Source of the DNA: Carnobacteriaceae bacterium zg-84
GTDB lineage: Bacteria; Bacillota; Bacilli; Lactobacillales; Aerococcaceae
DNA: 64,000 bases
Direction: 5' to 3'
Assembly: GCA_013874835.1 (NCBI GenBank)
Contig: CP059430.1
Location: forward strand, 1,444,864-1,508,863
The notes beneath the pieces were generated by a model. The model saw nothing but the letters and a program-made list of their open reading frames with translations. It did not search any database and was not told the DNA's origin. The position numbers were made by a program, and so were the translations under genes. Position 1 is the stretch's first letter. Each line of letters starts with the position of its first letter. Of the stretch, positions 46,055 to 56,215 are shown piece after piece.

Positions 46055-47329
46055 ATGGTTAAACCTTTAGCATTTCGGATGCGTCCAACACATATTGATG
46101 ATATTGTCGGACAAGAGCATCTCGTTGGTCAAAACAAAATCATTCGTCGTATGGTAAACGCTAAAAGATTATCATCAATGATTTTATACGGCCCTCCAGG
46201 TATTGGAAAAACAAGTATTGCCAGTGCTATTGCCGGTTCAACACAATATGCATTTAGAATATTAAATGCTGCAACAGACGGCAAAAAAGATTTAGAAGTT
46301 ATTGTGGAAGAAGCTAAGTTAAGCGGAACAGTTATTTTATTGCTAGATGAAATTCATCGTTTAAATAAAGTAAAACAAGATTTTCTACTTCCTCACTTAG
46401 AAAAAGGCTCTATTATTTTGATTGGTGCCACAACTGAAAATCCGTATATCTCAATTAATCCAGCTATTCGTAGTAGAACACAACTATTTGAATTATATCC
46501 ACTCTCATCAGAAGATATAAAAAAAGCCATTTATAAAACTTTATCAGATACTAAAGACGGTTTAGGGAATTATGCCGTAAACATAACAGAAGATGCTGTG
46601 ACATTTTTAGCAACAGCAACGCATGGTGATTTACGTCGATGCTTAAATGCTTTAGAATTAGCAGTTCTATCCACACAAAAAAATGCTGATAACACCATTG
46701 ATATTGATACACAAGTTATCAGTGAGTGCTTACAACAAAAAGTGTTAGTACATGATAAAGACGGAGATGCTCATTACGATACTATTTCAGCCTTTCAAAA
46801 ATCAATTCGAGGTAGCGATGTAGATGCTTCTTTGCATTATTTAGCAAGACTTATTCAATCACAAGATTTAATATCCATTATTCGAAGATTACTCGTCATT
46901 GCTTACGAGGATATTGGATTGGCAAACCCTACAGCTGTGGATAGGACGTTCAATGCTGTTCAAGTAGCAGAAAGACTAGGTTTTCCCGAAGCAAGAATCC
47001 CTTTATCTATGGCTGTTATTGATTTAGCATTATCACCTAAATCAAATTCAAGTATTACAGCGATTGATAAGGCACTGGCTGATTTAGCATTATTTGAAAA
47101 TCTAGAGATACCTGCTCATTTAAAAGACAATCATTATAAAGGTGCTAATGAACGTGGGCATGGTCTAACTTATAAATACCCACATCACTATCCAAATCAT
47201 TTTGTTTCTCAACAATATTTACCAACGACTTTACAGCATCAAACTTACTATGTACCTGGTAATACTGGAAAATATGAGCATCAATTATATCAACTTTGGA
47301 AACAGTATCAAACAACTGATAAAGAATAG
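46055..47329 (+). CDS. rarA: Replication-associated recombination protein A (MgsA/RarA)
   Basis: AAA+ ATPase that acts at stalled replication forks. 424 residues from the ATG at 46055 (AGGAGG upstream). PLAFRMRPTHIDDIVGQEHLVG opens the protein; Walker A is LYGPPGIGKTS, Walker B ILLLDEIHR, sensor 1 IGATTENPYISINPAIRSRTQLFEL, and the C-terminal tetramerisation region contains AYEDIGLANPTAVDRTFNAVQVAERLGFPEARIPL. An extended -10 box (TGTTATACT, 46017-46025) precedes it. All features are ordinary. Confidence 0.95.
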   Translation: MVKPLAFRMRPTHIDDIVGQEHLVGQNKIIRRMVNAKRLSSMILYGPPGIGKTSIASAIAGSTQYAFRILNAATDGKKDLEVIVEEAKLSGTVILLLDEIHRLNKVKQDFLLPHLEKGSIILIGATTENPYISINPAIRSRTQLFELYPLSSEDIKKAIYKTLSDTKDGLGNYAVNITEDAVTFLATATHGDLRRCLNALELAVLSTQKNADNTIDIDTQVISECLQQKVLVHDKDGDAHYDTISAFQKSIRGSDVDASLHYLARLIQSQDLISIIRRLLVIAYEDIGLANPTAVDRTFNAVQVAERLGFPEARIPLSMAVIDLALSPKSNSSITAIDKALADLALFENLEIPAHLKDNHYKGANERGHGLTYKYPHHYPNHFVSQQYLPTTLQHQTYYVPGNTGKYEHQLYQLWKQYQTTDKE

Positions 47330-47355
47330 CCATAAACAAGTTTTTTTGGTATAAT
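47327..47355 (+). promoter_or_regulatory. Promoter of the class A PBP gene
   Basis: TAGCCA, 17-bp spacer, TATAAT with an extended TGG; the -35 box overlaps the rarA stop codon. Confidence 0.65.
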
Positions 47356-47377
47356 TGTCAGCAAAGTGAGGTATTTT

Positions 47378-49945
47378 ATGAACGAAAATAATTTGTTTAA
47401 TCGTATCAAACGATTTTTTAATAGTCCATTTAGTCAAACTGGAAAATCTATTTTTAATATTAGTTATACTGTCATTCAAAGACTAATCTTAATTGGTACG
47501 CTAGGCCTTGTCTTACTCGGTGTATGTGGACTAGGGATTGGTTTAGGTTATTTTGCCAATATTATTTCACATACGGATATTCCTTCAGAAACATCTTTAA
47601 AAACAAGTTTAGGTCAATTAAATCAAGCTTCTAGCTTATACTATCAAAACGGCGAATTGATTTCTGAAGTACAGTCCGATTTAACACGAAAAATCGTTTC
47701 TTCAGAAGATATTTCTGATTACGTAAAAAAAGGTATTATTGCAACTGAAGACAGTTATTTTTATGAACATAATGGTATCGTACCTAAAGCCGTTTTACGT
47801 GCGACTTTACAAGAAGTGTCTGGAGCAAGTAGCCAAACAGGAGGCTCTACACTGACACAACAACTAGTTAAACAGCAATTATTAACAAATGAATTAACAT
47901 TTACACGAAAAGCAAAAGAAATTTTATTGGCAATGCGTGTCGAAAAATATTTTTCAAAAGACGAAATTTTAACAGCATACTTAAATGTATCGCCATTTGG
48001 TAGAAATAGTGACGGTCAAAATATTGCCGGTATTGAAACTGCTGCTGAAGGTATATTTGGAAAATCTGCCAAAGATTTAACATTAGCACAAGCTGCTTTT
48101 TTAGTCGGTTTACCTCAATCTCCTTATGTCTATACGCCATATACAAATGCAGGAACAAAAAAAGAAGATTTTTCTTACGGTATTCAAAAAATGAAAATCG
48201 TCCTAGATGCTATGAAACGTCAAGGTTACATTTCTGAACAAGACTATCAAGAAGCATATAACTATGATATTTCACAAGATTTTATCGAACGAACAAATAA
48301 ACAACGTCCTGCTCAAACGTATTTATATCAACGTATTCATAAAGAAGCCATTGAAATCTTAATGCAACAGCAAGTCGAAAAAGAAGGCAGATCATGGGAA
48401 ACAATCAGCAGTTCTGTTGACTTATACAATGAGTATTATTTTAGAGCAGCCGATACTTTAGCTTCATCTGGCTATAAAATCTATTCAACGATTGACAAAG
48501 ACATTTATAACGCTATGCAAACAGCTATTTCAAATAGTGCTGTAAAATTAGGACCAACTTATGAAACACCATACACAAATCCTGAAACAAATGAAACGAC
48601 AACAGTAAATGAACCACCTCAACTCGGTTCTGTTGCTATTGAAAATAAAACAGGTAAAATTTTAGGATTTATCGGGGGAACAGATTTTAACACATCCCAA
48701 ATTGACCACGCATTTGCTACAAGACGTTCTCCTGGTTCTACAATTAAGCCTTTATTGGTTTATGCACCAGCGATTGAAAATAATTTAATTTATCCAGCAA
48801 CGATGTTAGCTGATACGCAAATTTCTAGATTACAACAAGACGGTACTTACTGGACCCCTTTAAATGCTAGCGGTAGCGTATCTAATCAATTTATTTCTGC
48901 ACGTCAAGCATTGAAACAATCTCTAAATAATCCAACTATTCATTTATATGGTTCGATGCTTGCAAGAGGTATTCAAACAAATACATATATGAATGCCATG
49001 GGAATTACAGCTATTCCTGCAAATGAATATGCAAATGAAGCGGCATCTGTTGGAGGATTTTCAACTGGACCAACTGTTTTAGAACAAACAAGTGCCTTTA
49101 CAACATTTGCTAATAACGGTGAATATGTACCAGCATATATGATTGAACGCATTGAAGACAGAGAAGGTAATGTCGTTTACGAACACCAATCTACTAAAAA
49201 TAGAGTATTTACTGAAGATACAGCTTATTTAATGAGAAGTATGTTAACTGACTCTATCAATGGAGGTACGACACAATACTTTAAACAATATCTAAATTTC
49301 TCTTTCCCAGAAGCTTATGGGAAAACAGGAACATCTGATTTCTACTTAGATATGTGGGCTATTATTAGCACACCACAAATTACTATCGGTCAATGGGCTG
49401 GTTGGGACAATAATCATGGTGTCAAACACGTCTTTCCAATCGATAATGCATACGGAAATGTGTCTGTGAGAACACAACAAGTATGGGCAGATATTGCAAA
49501 TGCAATGAGAGCGGCAAAACCTGAATACTTTGATACATCACAACGATTTAGCCCTGCTCCACCGTCTATTACACAACAAGCTGTATTAGCTTCAACAGGA
49601 ACATTAGAGGGAAGTATTGCTGCACCGGATGGTTCCCAACATCCTGTTTCAGGAGAAAAAGTTGTCGATCTATTCTCAAAATCAAGACCGCCATTCCCTA
49701 TTTCTTATTATTTCTCACCGGGGGCAAGTGATAAAGATTTAACAGATTTTTGGAACAAACTCATTAACGGAGACAAAGAGAAAGAGGAAAAAGAAAAAGA
49801 AGAAAAAGAGAAGAAAGAAAAAGAAGAACGTGAAAAGGCTGAAAAAGAAAAACATCAGGACGAAGAATCTACCGATTCATCAACATCATTAGAAAATTGG
49901 AGAGACTTTTTAAGCCGCTACACATTTAGAAGTACTAGTAACTAA
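47378..49945 (+). CDS. Class A penicillin-binding protein (transglycosylase/transpeptidase)
   Basis: Bifunctional peptidoglycan synthase, 855 residues from the ATG at 47378 (GTGAGG upstream). A cytosolic N-terminus and membrane helix (about 35-62) precede the GT51 domain, with the catalytic Glu in TEDSYFYEHNG, GGSTLTQQLVKQ and RKAKEILLAMRVEKYFSKDEIL. The transpeptidase has SPGSTIKPLLVY (SxxK), SLNNP (SxN) and GKTGTSDFYLD (KTG). The tail (about 800-830) is a run of Lys/Glu residues ending in a Ser/Thr stretch. It is closest in layout to PBP2a/PBP1b of lactic acid bacteria; the exact orthologue name is left open. Confidence 0.95.
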   Translation: MNENNLFNRIKRFFNSPFSQTGKSIFNISYTVIQRLILIGTLGLVLLGVCGLGIGLGYFANIISHTDIPSETSLKTSLGQLNQASSLYYQNGELISEVQSDLTRKIVSSEDISDYVKKGIIATEDSYFYEHNGIVPKAVLRATLQEVSGASSQTGGSTLTQQLVKQQLLTNELTFTRKAKEILLAMRVEKYFSKDEILTAYLNVSPFGRNSDGQNIAGIETAAEGIFGKSAKDLTLAQAAFLVGLPQSPYVYTPYTNAGTKKEDFSYGIQKMKIVLDAMKRQGYISEQDYQEAYNYDISQDFIERTNKQRPAQTYLYQRIHKEAIEILMQQQVEKEGRSWETISSSVDLYNEYYFRAADTLASSGYKIYSTIDKDIYNAMQTAISNSAVKLGPTYETPYTNPETNETTTVNEPPQLGSVAIENKTGKILGFIGGTDFNTSQIDHAFATRRSPGSTIKPLLVYAPAIENNLIYPATMLADTQISRLQQDGTYWTPLNASGSVSNQFISARQALKQSLNNPTIHLYGSMLARGIQTNTYMNAMGITAIPANEYANEAASVGGFSTGPTVLEQTSAFTTFANNGEYVPAYMIERIEDREGNVVYEHQSTKNRVFTEDTAYLMRSMLTDSINGGTTQYFKQYLNFSFPEAYGKTGTSDFYLDMWAIISTPQITIGQWAGWDNNHGVKHVFPIDNAYGNVSVRTQQVWADIANAMRAAKPEYFDTSQRFSPAPPSITQQAVLASTGTLEGSIAAPDGSQHPVSGEKVVDLFSKSRPPFPISYYFSPGASDKDLTDFWNKLINGDKEKEEKEKEEKEKKEKEEREKAEKEKHQDEESTDSSTSLENWRDFLSRYTFRSTSN

Positions 49946-49950
49946 TATAT

Positions 49951-49988
49951 AAAAGCTACACTCTGCATCTTTGGAGTGTAGCTTCTTC
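49951..49988 (+). terminator. Terminator of the class A PBP gene
   Basis: 11-bp stem AAGCTACACTC/GAGTGTAGCTT with a 10-nt loop; the tail is T/C mixed, so efficiency may be modest. Confidence 0.65.
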
Positions 49989-50024
49989 TATACCTTCTTT
50001 TATAATAATATAGGAGTAGATATT

Positions 50025-50648
50025 ATGAAAACAATACGTCATCTTTTACTTTTGCTATCCACCTGTATAATTGGATTTACATATCTTCAATTACATACTT
50101 TTTCTATTTTTACACCTTATCAACCTTATATAAGTATTCTTTGGAACATGACATTATGCATACTTATCGGTCTACTATTATCATGGCATGCTTTTTTATC
50201 TCAGTTTAAACAATTTTCTATCGTATCAACACTATGTGGTATTCTTCTTGTAACTCTTGTTGCATATATAGGGCATTATTTATATAGTCAATATATTGGT
50301 ACTCCACCTATCAATCGTTTCTCATCACAACTGTCTTGGCAAGTTCTTTTATATGCACTTCCTTTTATGCTAATAGGAGAAGAATGTTTAAGCACTAATT
50401 TACTCATTGCTTTTTCTGGTTTAAAACTACCTTTTTATATGAGTACAACGATTGTTTCTTTTCTTTTCGCGATGTGGCATTTACCAGTATTTCATAATCA
50501 ATATTTTTATCTTTTGTTGACTATTTTTCCAGTTAGACTACTATTAAATATTTTTTGGAAAAAATCTAATAGTATATGGGTAAGTTTTATGATTCACTAT
50601 GTTTTTGATTTATTAGCATTTATTGTCTTTTATCACGTACCATTATAA
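50025..50648 (+). CDS. CPBP family intramembrane metalloprotease homologue
   Basis: 207 residues from the ATG at 50025 (TAGGAGTAG upstream), about six membrane helices. The CPBP (Abi) motifs are recognisable: IGEECLSTNLL (Glu-Glu motif), FLFAMWHLPVF (FxxxH) and FMIHYVFDLL (His with Asp in place of Asn). In the first motif the usual EExxxR has Asn where Arg is expected, so activity is uncertain. Relatives process prenylated or immunity-related substrates; no bacteriocin genes are adjacent. It probably depends on readthrough from the PBP gene or an unseen promoter. Confidence 0.8.
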   Translation: MKTIRHLLLLLSTCIIGFTYLQLHTFSIFTPYQPYISILWNMTLCILIGLLLSWHAFLSQFKQFSIVSTLCGILLVTLVAYIGHYLYSQYIGTPPINRFSSQLSWQVLLYALPFMLIGEECLSTNLLIAFSGLKLPFYMSTTIVSFLFAMWHLPVFHNQYFYLLLTIFPVRLLLNIFWKKSNSIWVSFMIHYVFDLLAFIVFYHVPL

Positions 50649-50686
50649 ATAATAAAATTATCAAAAAATTTACAGTACTATACTAA

Positions 50687-50724
50687 AGAGGTAAACTAAC
50701 ATTTGTAAGCATTAGTTTACCTCT
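50687..50724 (+). terminator. Hairpin after the CPBP gene, probable terminator
   Basis: 13-bp perfect stem AGAGGTAAACTAA/TTAGTTTACCTCT with a 12-nt loop; the tail is ATTATATATTG, a poor T run. The rest of the 50649-50901 gap shows no other feature apart from the rpoD terminator. Confidence 0.6.
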
Positions 50725-50845
50725 ATTATATATTGACTTTTCTACTGAGAATAATACTTGAACCATACAAATTCTATTGCTCTATTTGAATAAACCAATA
50801 TAAACATGTCTCCAAACTACCTTAATTTAACGAGAATCCTTTTTA

Positions 50846-50889
50846 TTTAAAAAATCGTGTTGGTAGGATGTCATCCACCAACACGATTT
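50846..50889 (-). terminator. Terminator of dnaG-rpoD
   Basis: Minus strand stem AAATCGTGTTGGT/ACCAACACGATTT, with an inner GGAT/ATCC pairing, followed by six T. Confidence 0.92.
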
Positions 50890-50901
50890 GACGAAGAAAT
50901 T

Positions 50902-52020
50902 TTATTCTAAAAAGTCTTTTAATTGTTTTGAGCGACTTGGATGGCGTAATTTACGCAATGCTTTTGCTTCAATTTGACGAATACGTTCACGTGTTACACC
51001 GAATACTTTCCCAACTTGCTCTAGTGTACGCACATTACCGTCATCTAATCCAAAACGTAAGCGTAGTACGTTTTCTTCTCTATCCGTTAATGTGTCTAAT
51101 ACTTCTTCAAGCTGTTCTCTTAATAAAGCATAGGCTGTATGCTCTGCTGGACTTGTTGCACCATCATCTTCAATGAAATCTCCTAAATGTGAATCTTCTT
51201 CTTCACCAATAGGTGTTTCTAATGATACCGGTTCTTGTGCAATTTTTAAAATATCTCTTACTTTATCCGCAGGTAAATCCATTTTGGCTCCAATTTCTTC
51301 TGGAGATGGTTCACGCCCTAATTCTTGAACTAGTTGTCTTTGAATACGCACTAATTTATTGATTGTTTCAACCATGTGTACTGGAATACGAATTGTTCTA
51401 GCTTGATCGGCAATCGCACGTGTAATAGCTTGTCTAATCCACCATGTTGCATATGTAGAAAATTTAAATCCTTTTGTATGATCAAATTTTTCAACGGCTT
51501 TCATCAAGCCCATATTACCTTCTTGAATCAAGTCTAAAAACTGCATACCACGTCCAACATAGCGTTTCGCAATAGACACAACTAATCTTAAGTTTGCCTC
51601 TGCTAAAAGTTGTTTTGCTTCATGATCACCTTGTTCAATACGTAAAGCTAAATCAATTTCTTCATCAGCTGTTAGCAATGGCACACGACCAATTTCTTTT
51701 AAATACATTCTGACTGGATCATTGATTTTAATACTTGAATCTAAATCATCATCTTGAATACTATCTTCTAATAAATGTACGACTTCATCTTCTTCTTTTT
51801 CTAACTGTCTAGCAGTTGGATTTCCTGTTTCATCAACAACACTTACAGCATTATCTTCAAAACGTTGAATAAGCGTATCCACATCATCAGCGTTTAATTC
51901 ATAAGGAATGGCAATACGGTCGGCTAACTCTTCATAAGTGACTGTTCCAAACACTTTTCTTTCTGAAAGTAGTAACGCAATAGCTTCTTCCTTTGTTTGT
52001 GTTATTTTGTTTTCTGCCAT
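50902..52020 (-). CDS. rpoD: RNA polymerase primary sigma factor (SigA/RpoD)
   Basis: Housekeeping sigma factor recognising the TTGACA/TATAAT promoters seen across the window. 372 residues: short region 1.1, region 1.2 [21 protein letters not shown], region 2 [55 protein letters not shown], region 3, and region 4 [20 protein letters not shown]...[23 protein letters not shown]. The length is that of Gram-positive SigA without the long non-conserved insert. Starts next to the dnaG stop. Confidence 0.98.
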   Translation of the reverse strand: MAENKITQTKEEAIALLLSERKVFGTVTYEELADRIAIPYELNADDVDTLIQRFEDNAVSVVDETGNPTARQLEKEEDEVVHLLEDSIQDDDLDSSIKINDPVRMYLKEIGRVPLLTADEEIDLALRIEQGDHEAKQLLAEANLRLVVSIAKRYVGRGMQFLDLIQEGNMGLMKAVEKFDHTKGFKFSTYATWWIRQAITRAIADQARTIRIPVHMVETINKLVRIQRQLVQELGREPSPEEIGAKMDLPADKVRDILKIAQEPVSLETPIGEEEDSHLGDFIEDDGATSPAEHTAYALLREQLEEVLDTLTDREENVLRLRFGLDDGNVRTLEQVGKVFGVTRERIRQIEAKALRKLRHPSRSKQLKDFLE

Positions 52021-52021
52021 A

Positions 52022-53875
52022 TTACACTCTCCACCTTTTATTTATTTTTTTATCCAATACTTGTATCATTTCCAGTAAACGAGTGACTTCATCTTTATTT
52101 ACTGATTTTGCAGCTTCGCTCACCTGAGCAACTAAGACCGCTCTCTCATCTTTTAACTGTTCAATTCGCAAAACCTCTAATAAATCTTGCATTTCCTCTG
52201 AAGATACGGTTTCTTGAAAATCATCGGTTAGTATACTTGCGACAGTATTTTTTAATTCACTACTCGGTACATAATCTAAAAAGTCATAAATATTGTCATC
52301 AAAATGATGTGTTTTTCTATAGTCAACATAGTACAAATAAACGTTTTGATAGACATTATCTAAAAATGGAATATCTTGTAAAGTTTGTACCGTTTGAAAA
52401 GCCTCTTGACTTGTAAACAAGCGATAGAGCAACTGTCGTTGTGCCTTATCTCTAGCTTTTAAAATTGTTTGACTAGGTTGTAACAATGAAATATCTAAGA
52501 TAGACACATCTTTTTGATAATACCGCTCTTTGTTTTTATTTTTTTGACGCTCTTTCTTTTCAAATACAGCTAATTGTTGATTTAACGCATTCATCGGCAA
52601 ATGAAATTCATCTGCTAAATCTTGAATGTACATAGCACGTGTGGTTAAACTTGTTTCAAATAATACTTGTTTTAATAAATCATCTAAGTAATCAATTTGG
52701 CTACGTTGTGTATCCAATGTATATTGCATTCGGTAAAACCGCTTATAAAAATGAAAAGCTGTTTCTTGATCATGAGCAATATAATTTAAAAAGTATTGGT
52801 TCCCTTTTGAACGAATAAGTTCATCTGGATCCATGCCGTCCAACATAGGTAAAACATAAATGTCAAATTTACCATGCTCTCTAAATAGTTGAATGGCCCT
52901 ATCCGTTGCATTTAACCCTGCATGATCACCGTCATAAGCAATTAGTACCTTATTTGCTAATCGTTGCAACATGTTGATTTGTTCCACTGTCAAACTCGTA
53001 CCCATTGATGCTACACTATTTGTGATACCCGCTTGCCACGTCGCAATGACATCCATATACCCTTCACAAAGCATAAACTCTGTTTGTTTACGTATATTTG
53101 CTTTAGCTAAATCTAAATTAAATAAGAACGCGCTTTTTTGAAAAATCAATGTTTCAGGACTATTTAAATATTTAGGTGCTTTTTTATCATCCTGTTCGGA
53201 CGTATCTAAATAAATACGACCAGAAAACGCTACGCATTCACCTTTATCGTTACGCAATGGCACCATTATTCTATCAAAAAATCTATCTAAAAAACTTTCT
53301 TGATAAATGGAAAATAAACCGGATTGTTCCATTAGTTCTTTCGTATAACCTTTTTGTATCAATAACTTTGTTAAAAGATCTCTTGAATGTGGTGCAACAC
53401 CTAATTGAAAGGTACGAATGGTTTCATCTGTAATACCTCTTTGGTATAAATAAGAAAGTGCTTCTTCGCCCTCTTTCGTATGTACGAGTACATGATGATA
53501 AAAATCAGCAGCCAAATGATGTATCTCTTTTAAGGTATCTATTTGCTTCGTTTTTGGACTTTTCTCTATAACGTCCTCAGGTAATTCTAATGGTAAATGA
53601 TTCAAATCAGCTACTTTCTTAACAGCTTCTGGAAATGTAATTCCTTCCTTTTCCATAAAAAATGAAAAAACATTTCCTGCTCTACCACAGCTAAAACATT
53701 TATAAATTTGCTTTTCTTCGGATACAGAAAAAGACGGTGTACGTTCTTCATGAAATGGACAAAAACCAAAATGATTTTTACCACTTTTTTTCAAAGAAAC
53801 ATATTGATCAATAATATCCACAATATTGGTATGCTGTTTAATATATAGTATCTTTTCTTCAGGTATCATAACCAT
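52022..53875 (-). CDS. dnaG: DNA primase
   Basis: Synthesises RNA primers at the replication fork. 617 residues: N-terminal zinc-binding domain ([26 protein letters not shown]), the RNA polymerase basic motif and TOPRIM core ([44 protein letters not shown]), and a C-terminal helicase-interaction domain. Start at 53875 is supported by AAGGTGGG at proper distance; a second in-frame ATG is two codons on. First gene of dnaG-rpoD, the ancient macromolecular synthesis pair (without rpsU here). Confidence 0.97.
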   Translation of the reverse strand: MVMIPEEKILYIKQHTNIVDIIDQYVSLKKSGKNHFGFCPFHEERTPSFSVSEEKQIYKCFSCGRAGNVFSFFMEKEGITFPEAVKKVADLNHLPLELPEDVIEKSPKTKQIDTLKEIHHLAADFYHHVLVHTKEGEEALSYLYQRGITDETIRTFQLGVAPHSRDLLTKLLIQKGYTKELMEQSGLFSIYQESFLDRFFDRIMVPLRNDKGECVAFSGRIYLDTSEQDDKKAPKYLNSPETLIFQKSAFLFNLDLAKANIRKQTEFMLCEGYMDVIATWQAGITNSVASMGTSLTVEQINMLQRLANKVLIAYDGDHAGLNATDRAIQLFREHGKFDIYVLPMLDGMDPDELIRSKGNQYFLNYIAHDQETAFHFYKRFYRMQYTLDTQRSQIDYLDDLLKQVLFETSLTTRAMYIQDLADEFHLPMNALNQQLAVFEKKERQKNKNKERYYQKDVSILDISLLQPSQTILKARDKAQRQLLYRLFTSQEAFQTVQTLQDIPFLDNVYQNVYLYYVDYRKTHHFDDNIYDFLDYVPSSELKNTVASILTDDFQETVSSEEMQDLLEVLRIEQLKDERAVLVAQVSEAAKSVNKDEVTRLLEMIQVLDKKINKRWRV

Positions 53876-53921
53876 ATTGTACCCACCTTAAGCATTTTTT
53901 GACCATTAAAACTCAATTATC

Positions 53922-53950
53922 ATGATAACATCAAATAGTATTTGGTGCAA
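53922..53950 (-). promoter_or_regulatory. Promoter of dnaG-rpoD
   Basis: Minus strand TTGCAC, 17-bp spacer, TATCAT. Confidence 0.55.
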
Positions 53951-53990
53951 GACAACAACTCATTATTTTCTTATTTCATTAGTGAAATAT

Positions 53991-54019
53991 TTGAAATTAC
54001 ATACTAAATAAAGTATAGT
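53991..54019 (+). promoter_or_regulatory. Promoter of the DUF1189 gene
   Basis: TTGAAA, 17-bp spacer, TATAGT. Confidence 0.75.
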
Positions 54020-54049
54020 AAAGAAGTTAAAAAAAGAAGGAGGTCTGAT

Positions 54050-54802
54050 GTGTTAAAAGTACTACTCTTATCATTTCAAAATCCAAAATTACTTTTACAA
54101 GTAACATTACTCCCTAGAAAAATGATTGTGCAACTCACACTATTTTTAGCAGTATTGATTTCTTTACCAAGTATGGCGAGAAATATTTATACAACAACAC
54201 AACTAAGAAATGACTTAACAAAAATTTCGTCACAATTACCCGACTTTTACTTAAAAAATCATCAAGCCATTGATGAAACAAGTAAAAAGAGCCAAGCTAT
54301 TCAAACCGATAATGTGTATTTTTTATATGATAGTCAAAACAGTATTTCTAAAAGCACCATCGAAACAATTATTTCTAAAAATACAATGGTTCTTATTTTA
54401 AATGATAAAACATTAAGTATTTATACAGTCGGTATGAATGTTTCAAACATGACTATTTCAAATGATTTTTCAAAAGATAGGTTAACCCAACTAATCAACG
54501 GTTTTAATAATAGTCTATACTTATTGTATCTTCTAGTACCATTTTTAATGATTCTTACGTCTTTACTGACGGTACTCGTTAACAATATTGTTTTTAGTTT
54601 AACGTCAAATATGTTTTTTTTAACAACCAGACGTAAAATAAGACGTGATTATTTATGGAGAGTTTGTTTATTTTTATCTGCTTTACCTTATATGATAATG
54701 ACTGCATTAGAATTATTTGGTATTTATATCTCCATAGGTATTGCATTAGCTACGGCTTACATTATTTTTCAACAACACCGTATTTTAAAAGATATTTTGT
54801 AA
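54050..54802 (+). CDS. DUF1189 family membrane protein
   Basis: 250 residues. An N-terminal helix (about 24-44), a long extracytoplasmic segment (45-155, DLTKISSQLPDFYLKNHQAIDETSKKSQAI...), then three or four helices (158-180, 203-245). This layout and the opening LLLSFQNPKLLLQVTLLPRK fit DUF1189, a Firmicutes family whose role is not established. The start codon is GTG, with AGAAGGAGG upstream; the ATG two bases earlier is out of frame. It is divergent from dnaG and has its own promoter and terminator. Confidence 0.85.
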   Translation: MLKVLLLSFQNPKLLLQVTLLPRKMIVQLTLFLAVLISLPSMARNIYTTTQLRNDLTKISSQLPDFYLKNHQAIDETSKKSQAIQTDNVYFLYDSQNSISKSTIETIISKNTMVLILNDKTLSIYTVGMNVSNMTISNDFSKDRLTQLINGFNNSLYLLYLLVPFLMILTSLLTVLVNNIVFSLTSNMFFLTTRRKIRRDYLWRVCLFLSALPYMIMTALELFGIYISIGIALATAYIIFQQHRILKDIL

Positions 54803-54846
54803 AGAGAAGTCGGCGTATATTTTCTATACACCGACTTTTCTCTTTA
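54801..54846. terminator. Bidirectional terminator between the DUF1189 gene and the helicase gene
   Basis: Stem AAGTCGG-GTATA/TATAC-CCGACTT (one C-A mismatch) flanked by AGAGA/TCTCT, T-rich on both strands, between convergent genes. Confidence 0.85.
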
Positions 54847-56148
54847 TTTTCTTTTTTGTTGTCTACGTTTTTGTCGTTCACGTTTTTCAATTTGTGTTTT
54901 TAATTTTCGTTTATAACCAGGTTTTACATTTTGCTTGGCTTTTTTTACCATACCTGCAATAACGGTATCATGCTCTTTTTCAACAATTTTTTCTCTTTTT
55001 TCACGTCTATTTCTATCAAAAGTTTCAACTAACTCGTTATCTTTCAACACTACTGGTGTAAATTGAACACCACGTTTTTCTAATTGTTGTACTGCCTGAT
55101 CTTGATCTGGAGCATAAAATGTAATGGCTGTTCCAGATAATCCATTTCGCCCCGTACGTCCCACACGATGAATAAAGAAATCTAAATCTTTAGGTATATC
55201 CATATTGATAACATGTGAAACACCTTCAATATCAATACCTCTTGCTGCTAAATCTGTTGCGACAATATATTGATAATCTAATTGCTGAATTTGTTTCATC
55301 AATCGTTTTCTTTCACGAGCAGGAACATCGCCATGTATCATGGCTACTTTTAATCCACGCTCTCTCAAAGTGGTCGTTACTTTTTCTGCCTTTTGCTTTG
55401 TATTCACAAATACCATGACTAAATAAGGTTGCCCAATATTTAAAATTTGGTATAAAATATCTAATTCATTTTGTCCTTTAGTCGACAAAAGCTGATTATG
55501 AATAGTAGACGCCACTATTGTTTCTGGTTGAAGATTAACTTCAACTGGATTTTCCATATATTTCTTTAAAAACGGTTTTAATTTCTGTGGAATAGTTGCT
55601 GAAAACACAAGCATTTGTAATTCTTTAGGGAATTGAGAAGCAATCTCATCAACTTCTGGTAAGAAACCTAAATCTAATGTCATATCTGCTTCATCAATTA
55701 CAAGTGTTTTCGCTTTATATACTTTTAACGCTTGCTCTTTCATTAAATCTAAAATCCGACCAGGTGTTCCAATCACAATATGTGGTTGACTAGCATTTAA
55801 TTTTGCCACTTGGCGTTGTTTATCCGTACCACCAACAAAATTGGAAATTGTAATATCCGTTTCTTCAACTAACTGTTTGGCAACATTAAACAACTGATTA
55901 GCCAACTCTCTACTTGGAGAGGTAATCACTACTTGTACATCAGGTTTACTTACATCCACACTAGCAATGAGTGGTAATAAAAAACTATGACTTTTCCCTG
56001 AGCCTGTTTGTGATTGTCCAATAACATTTTTTCCTTGTTGTACTAATGGAATAATTTCTTTTTGAATATGTGTTGGGGTTTTAAACCCTAATTTTTCCAA
56101 AGCTTTTTCTATAAATTCTGGAAAATGGTATTGCTTAAAAGTTTCCAT
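54844..56148 (-). CDS. cshB: DEAD-box RNA helicase, CshB-like
   Basis: ATP-dependent RNA helicase. 434 residues: Q motif (FKTPTHIQKEIIP), Walker A SQTGSGKSHSFLLPL, TSPSRELANQL, TPGRILDL, VIDEADMTLDLGF (DEAD), FSATIP, and C-terminal VATDLAARGIDI and HRVGRTGRNG. The C-terminal basic tail ends KRERQKRRQQKRK-like, for RNA binding. The size and compact N-terminus fit CshB, which takes part in cold response and RNA turnover in Bacillus; the subfamily call is less certain than the class. AAGGAGGC precedes the ATG. Confidence 0.93.
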   Translation of the reverse strand: METFKQYHFPEFIEKALEKLGFKTPTHIQKEIIPLVQQGKNVIGQSQTGSGKSHSFLLPLIASVDVSKPDVQVVITSPSRELANQLFNVAKQLVEETDITISNFVGGTDKQRQVAKLNASQPHIVIGTPGRILDLMKEQALKVYKAKTLVIDEADMTLDLGFLPEVDEIASQFPKELQMLVFSATIPQKLKPFLKKYMENPVEVNLQPETIVASTIHNQLLSTKGQNELDILYQILNIGQPYLVMVFVNTKQKAEKVTTTLRERGLKVAMIHGDVPARERKRLMKQIQQLDYQYIVATDLAARGIDIEGVSHVINMDIPKDLDFFIHRVGRTGRNGLSGTAITFYAPDQDQAVQQLEKRGVQFTPVVLKDNELVETFDRNRREKREKIVEKEHDTVIAGMVKKAKQNVKPGYKRKLKTQIEKRERQKRRQQKRK

Positions 56149-56176
56149 ACATGCCTCCTTATCTCTCTTTTAAATG

Positions 56177-56213
56177 AGTATGCTTGTAAGAAATTCTTAC
56201 AAGCATACTTTTT
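56177..56213 (+). repeat. Perfect 33-bp palindrome with a T run on the + strand
   Basis: Arms AGTATGCTTGTAAGAA and TTCTTACAAGCATACT with a single central base, followed on + by TTTTTCG. On the minus strand, which carries the genes on both sides, it is followed by CATTTAAAAG, a poor terminator tail. It lies between DUF1129 and cshB. Confidence 0.85.
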
Positions 56214-56215
56214 CG

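Noticed and set aside
50985-51005. parS-like sequence around TTCACGTG in rpoD
   Set aside because: About 11 of 16 matches, inside the conserved region 4 coding sequence.
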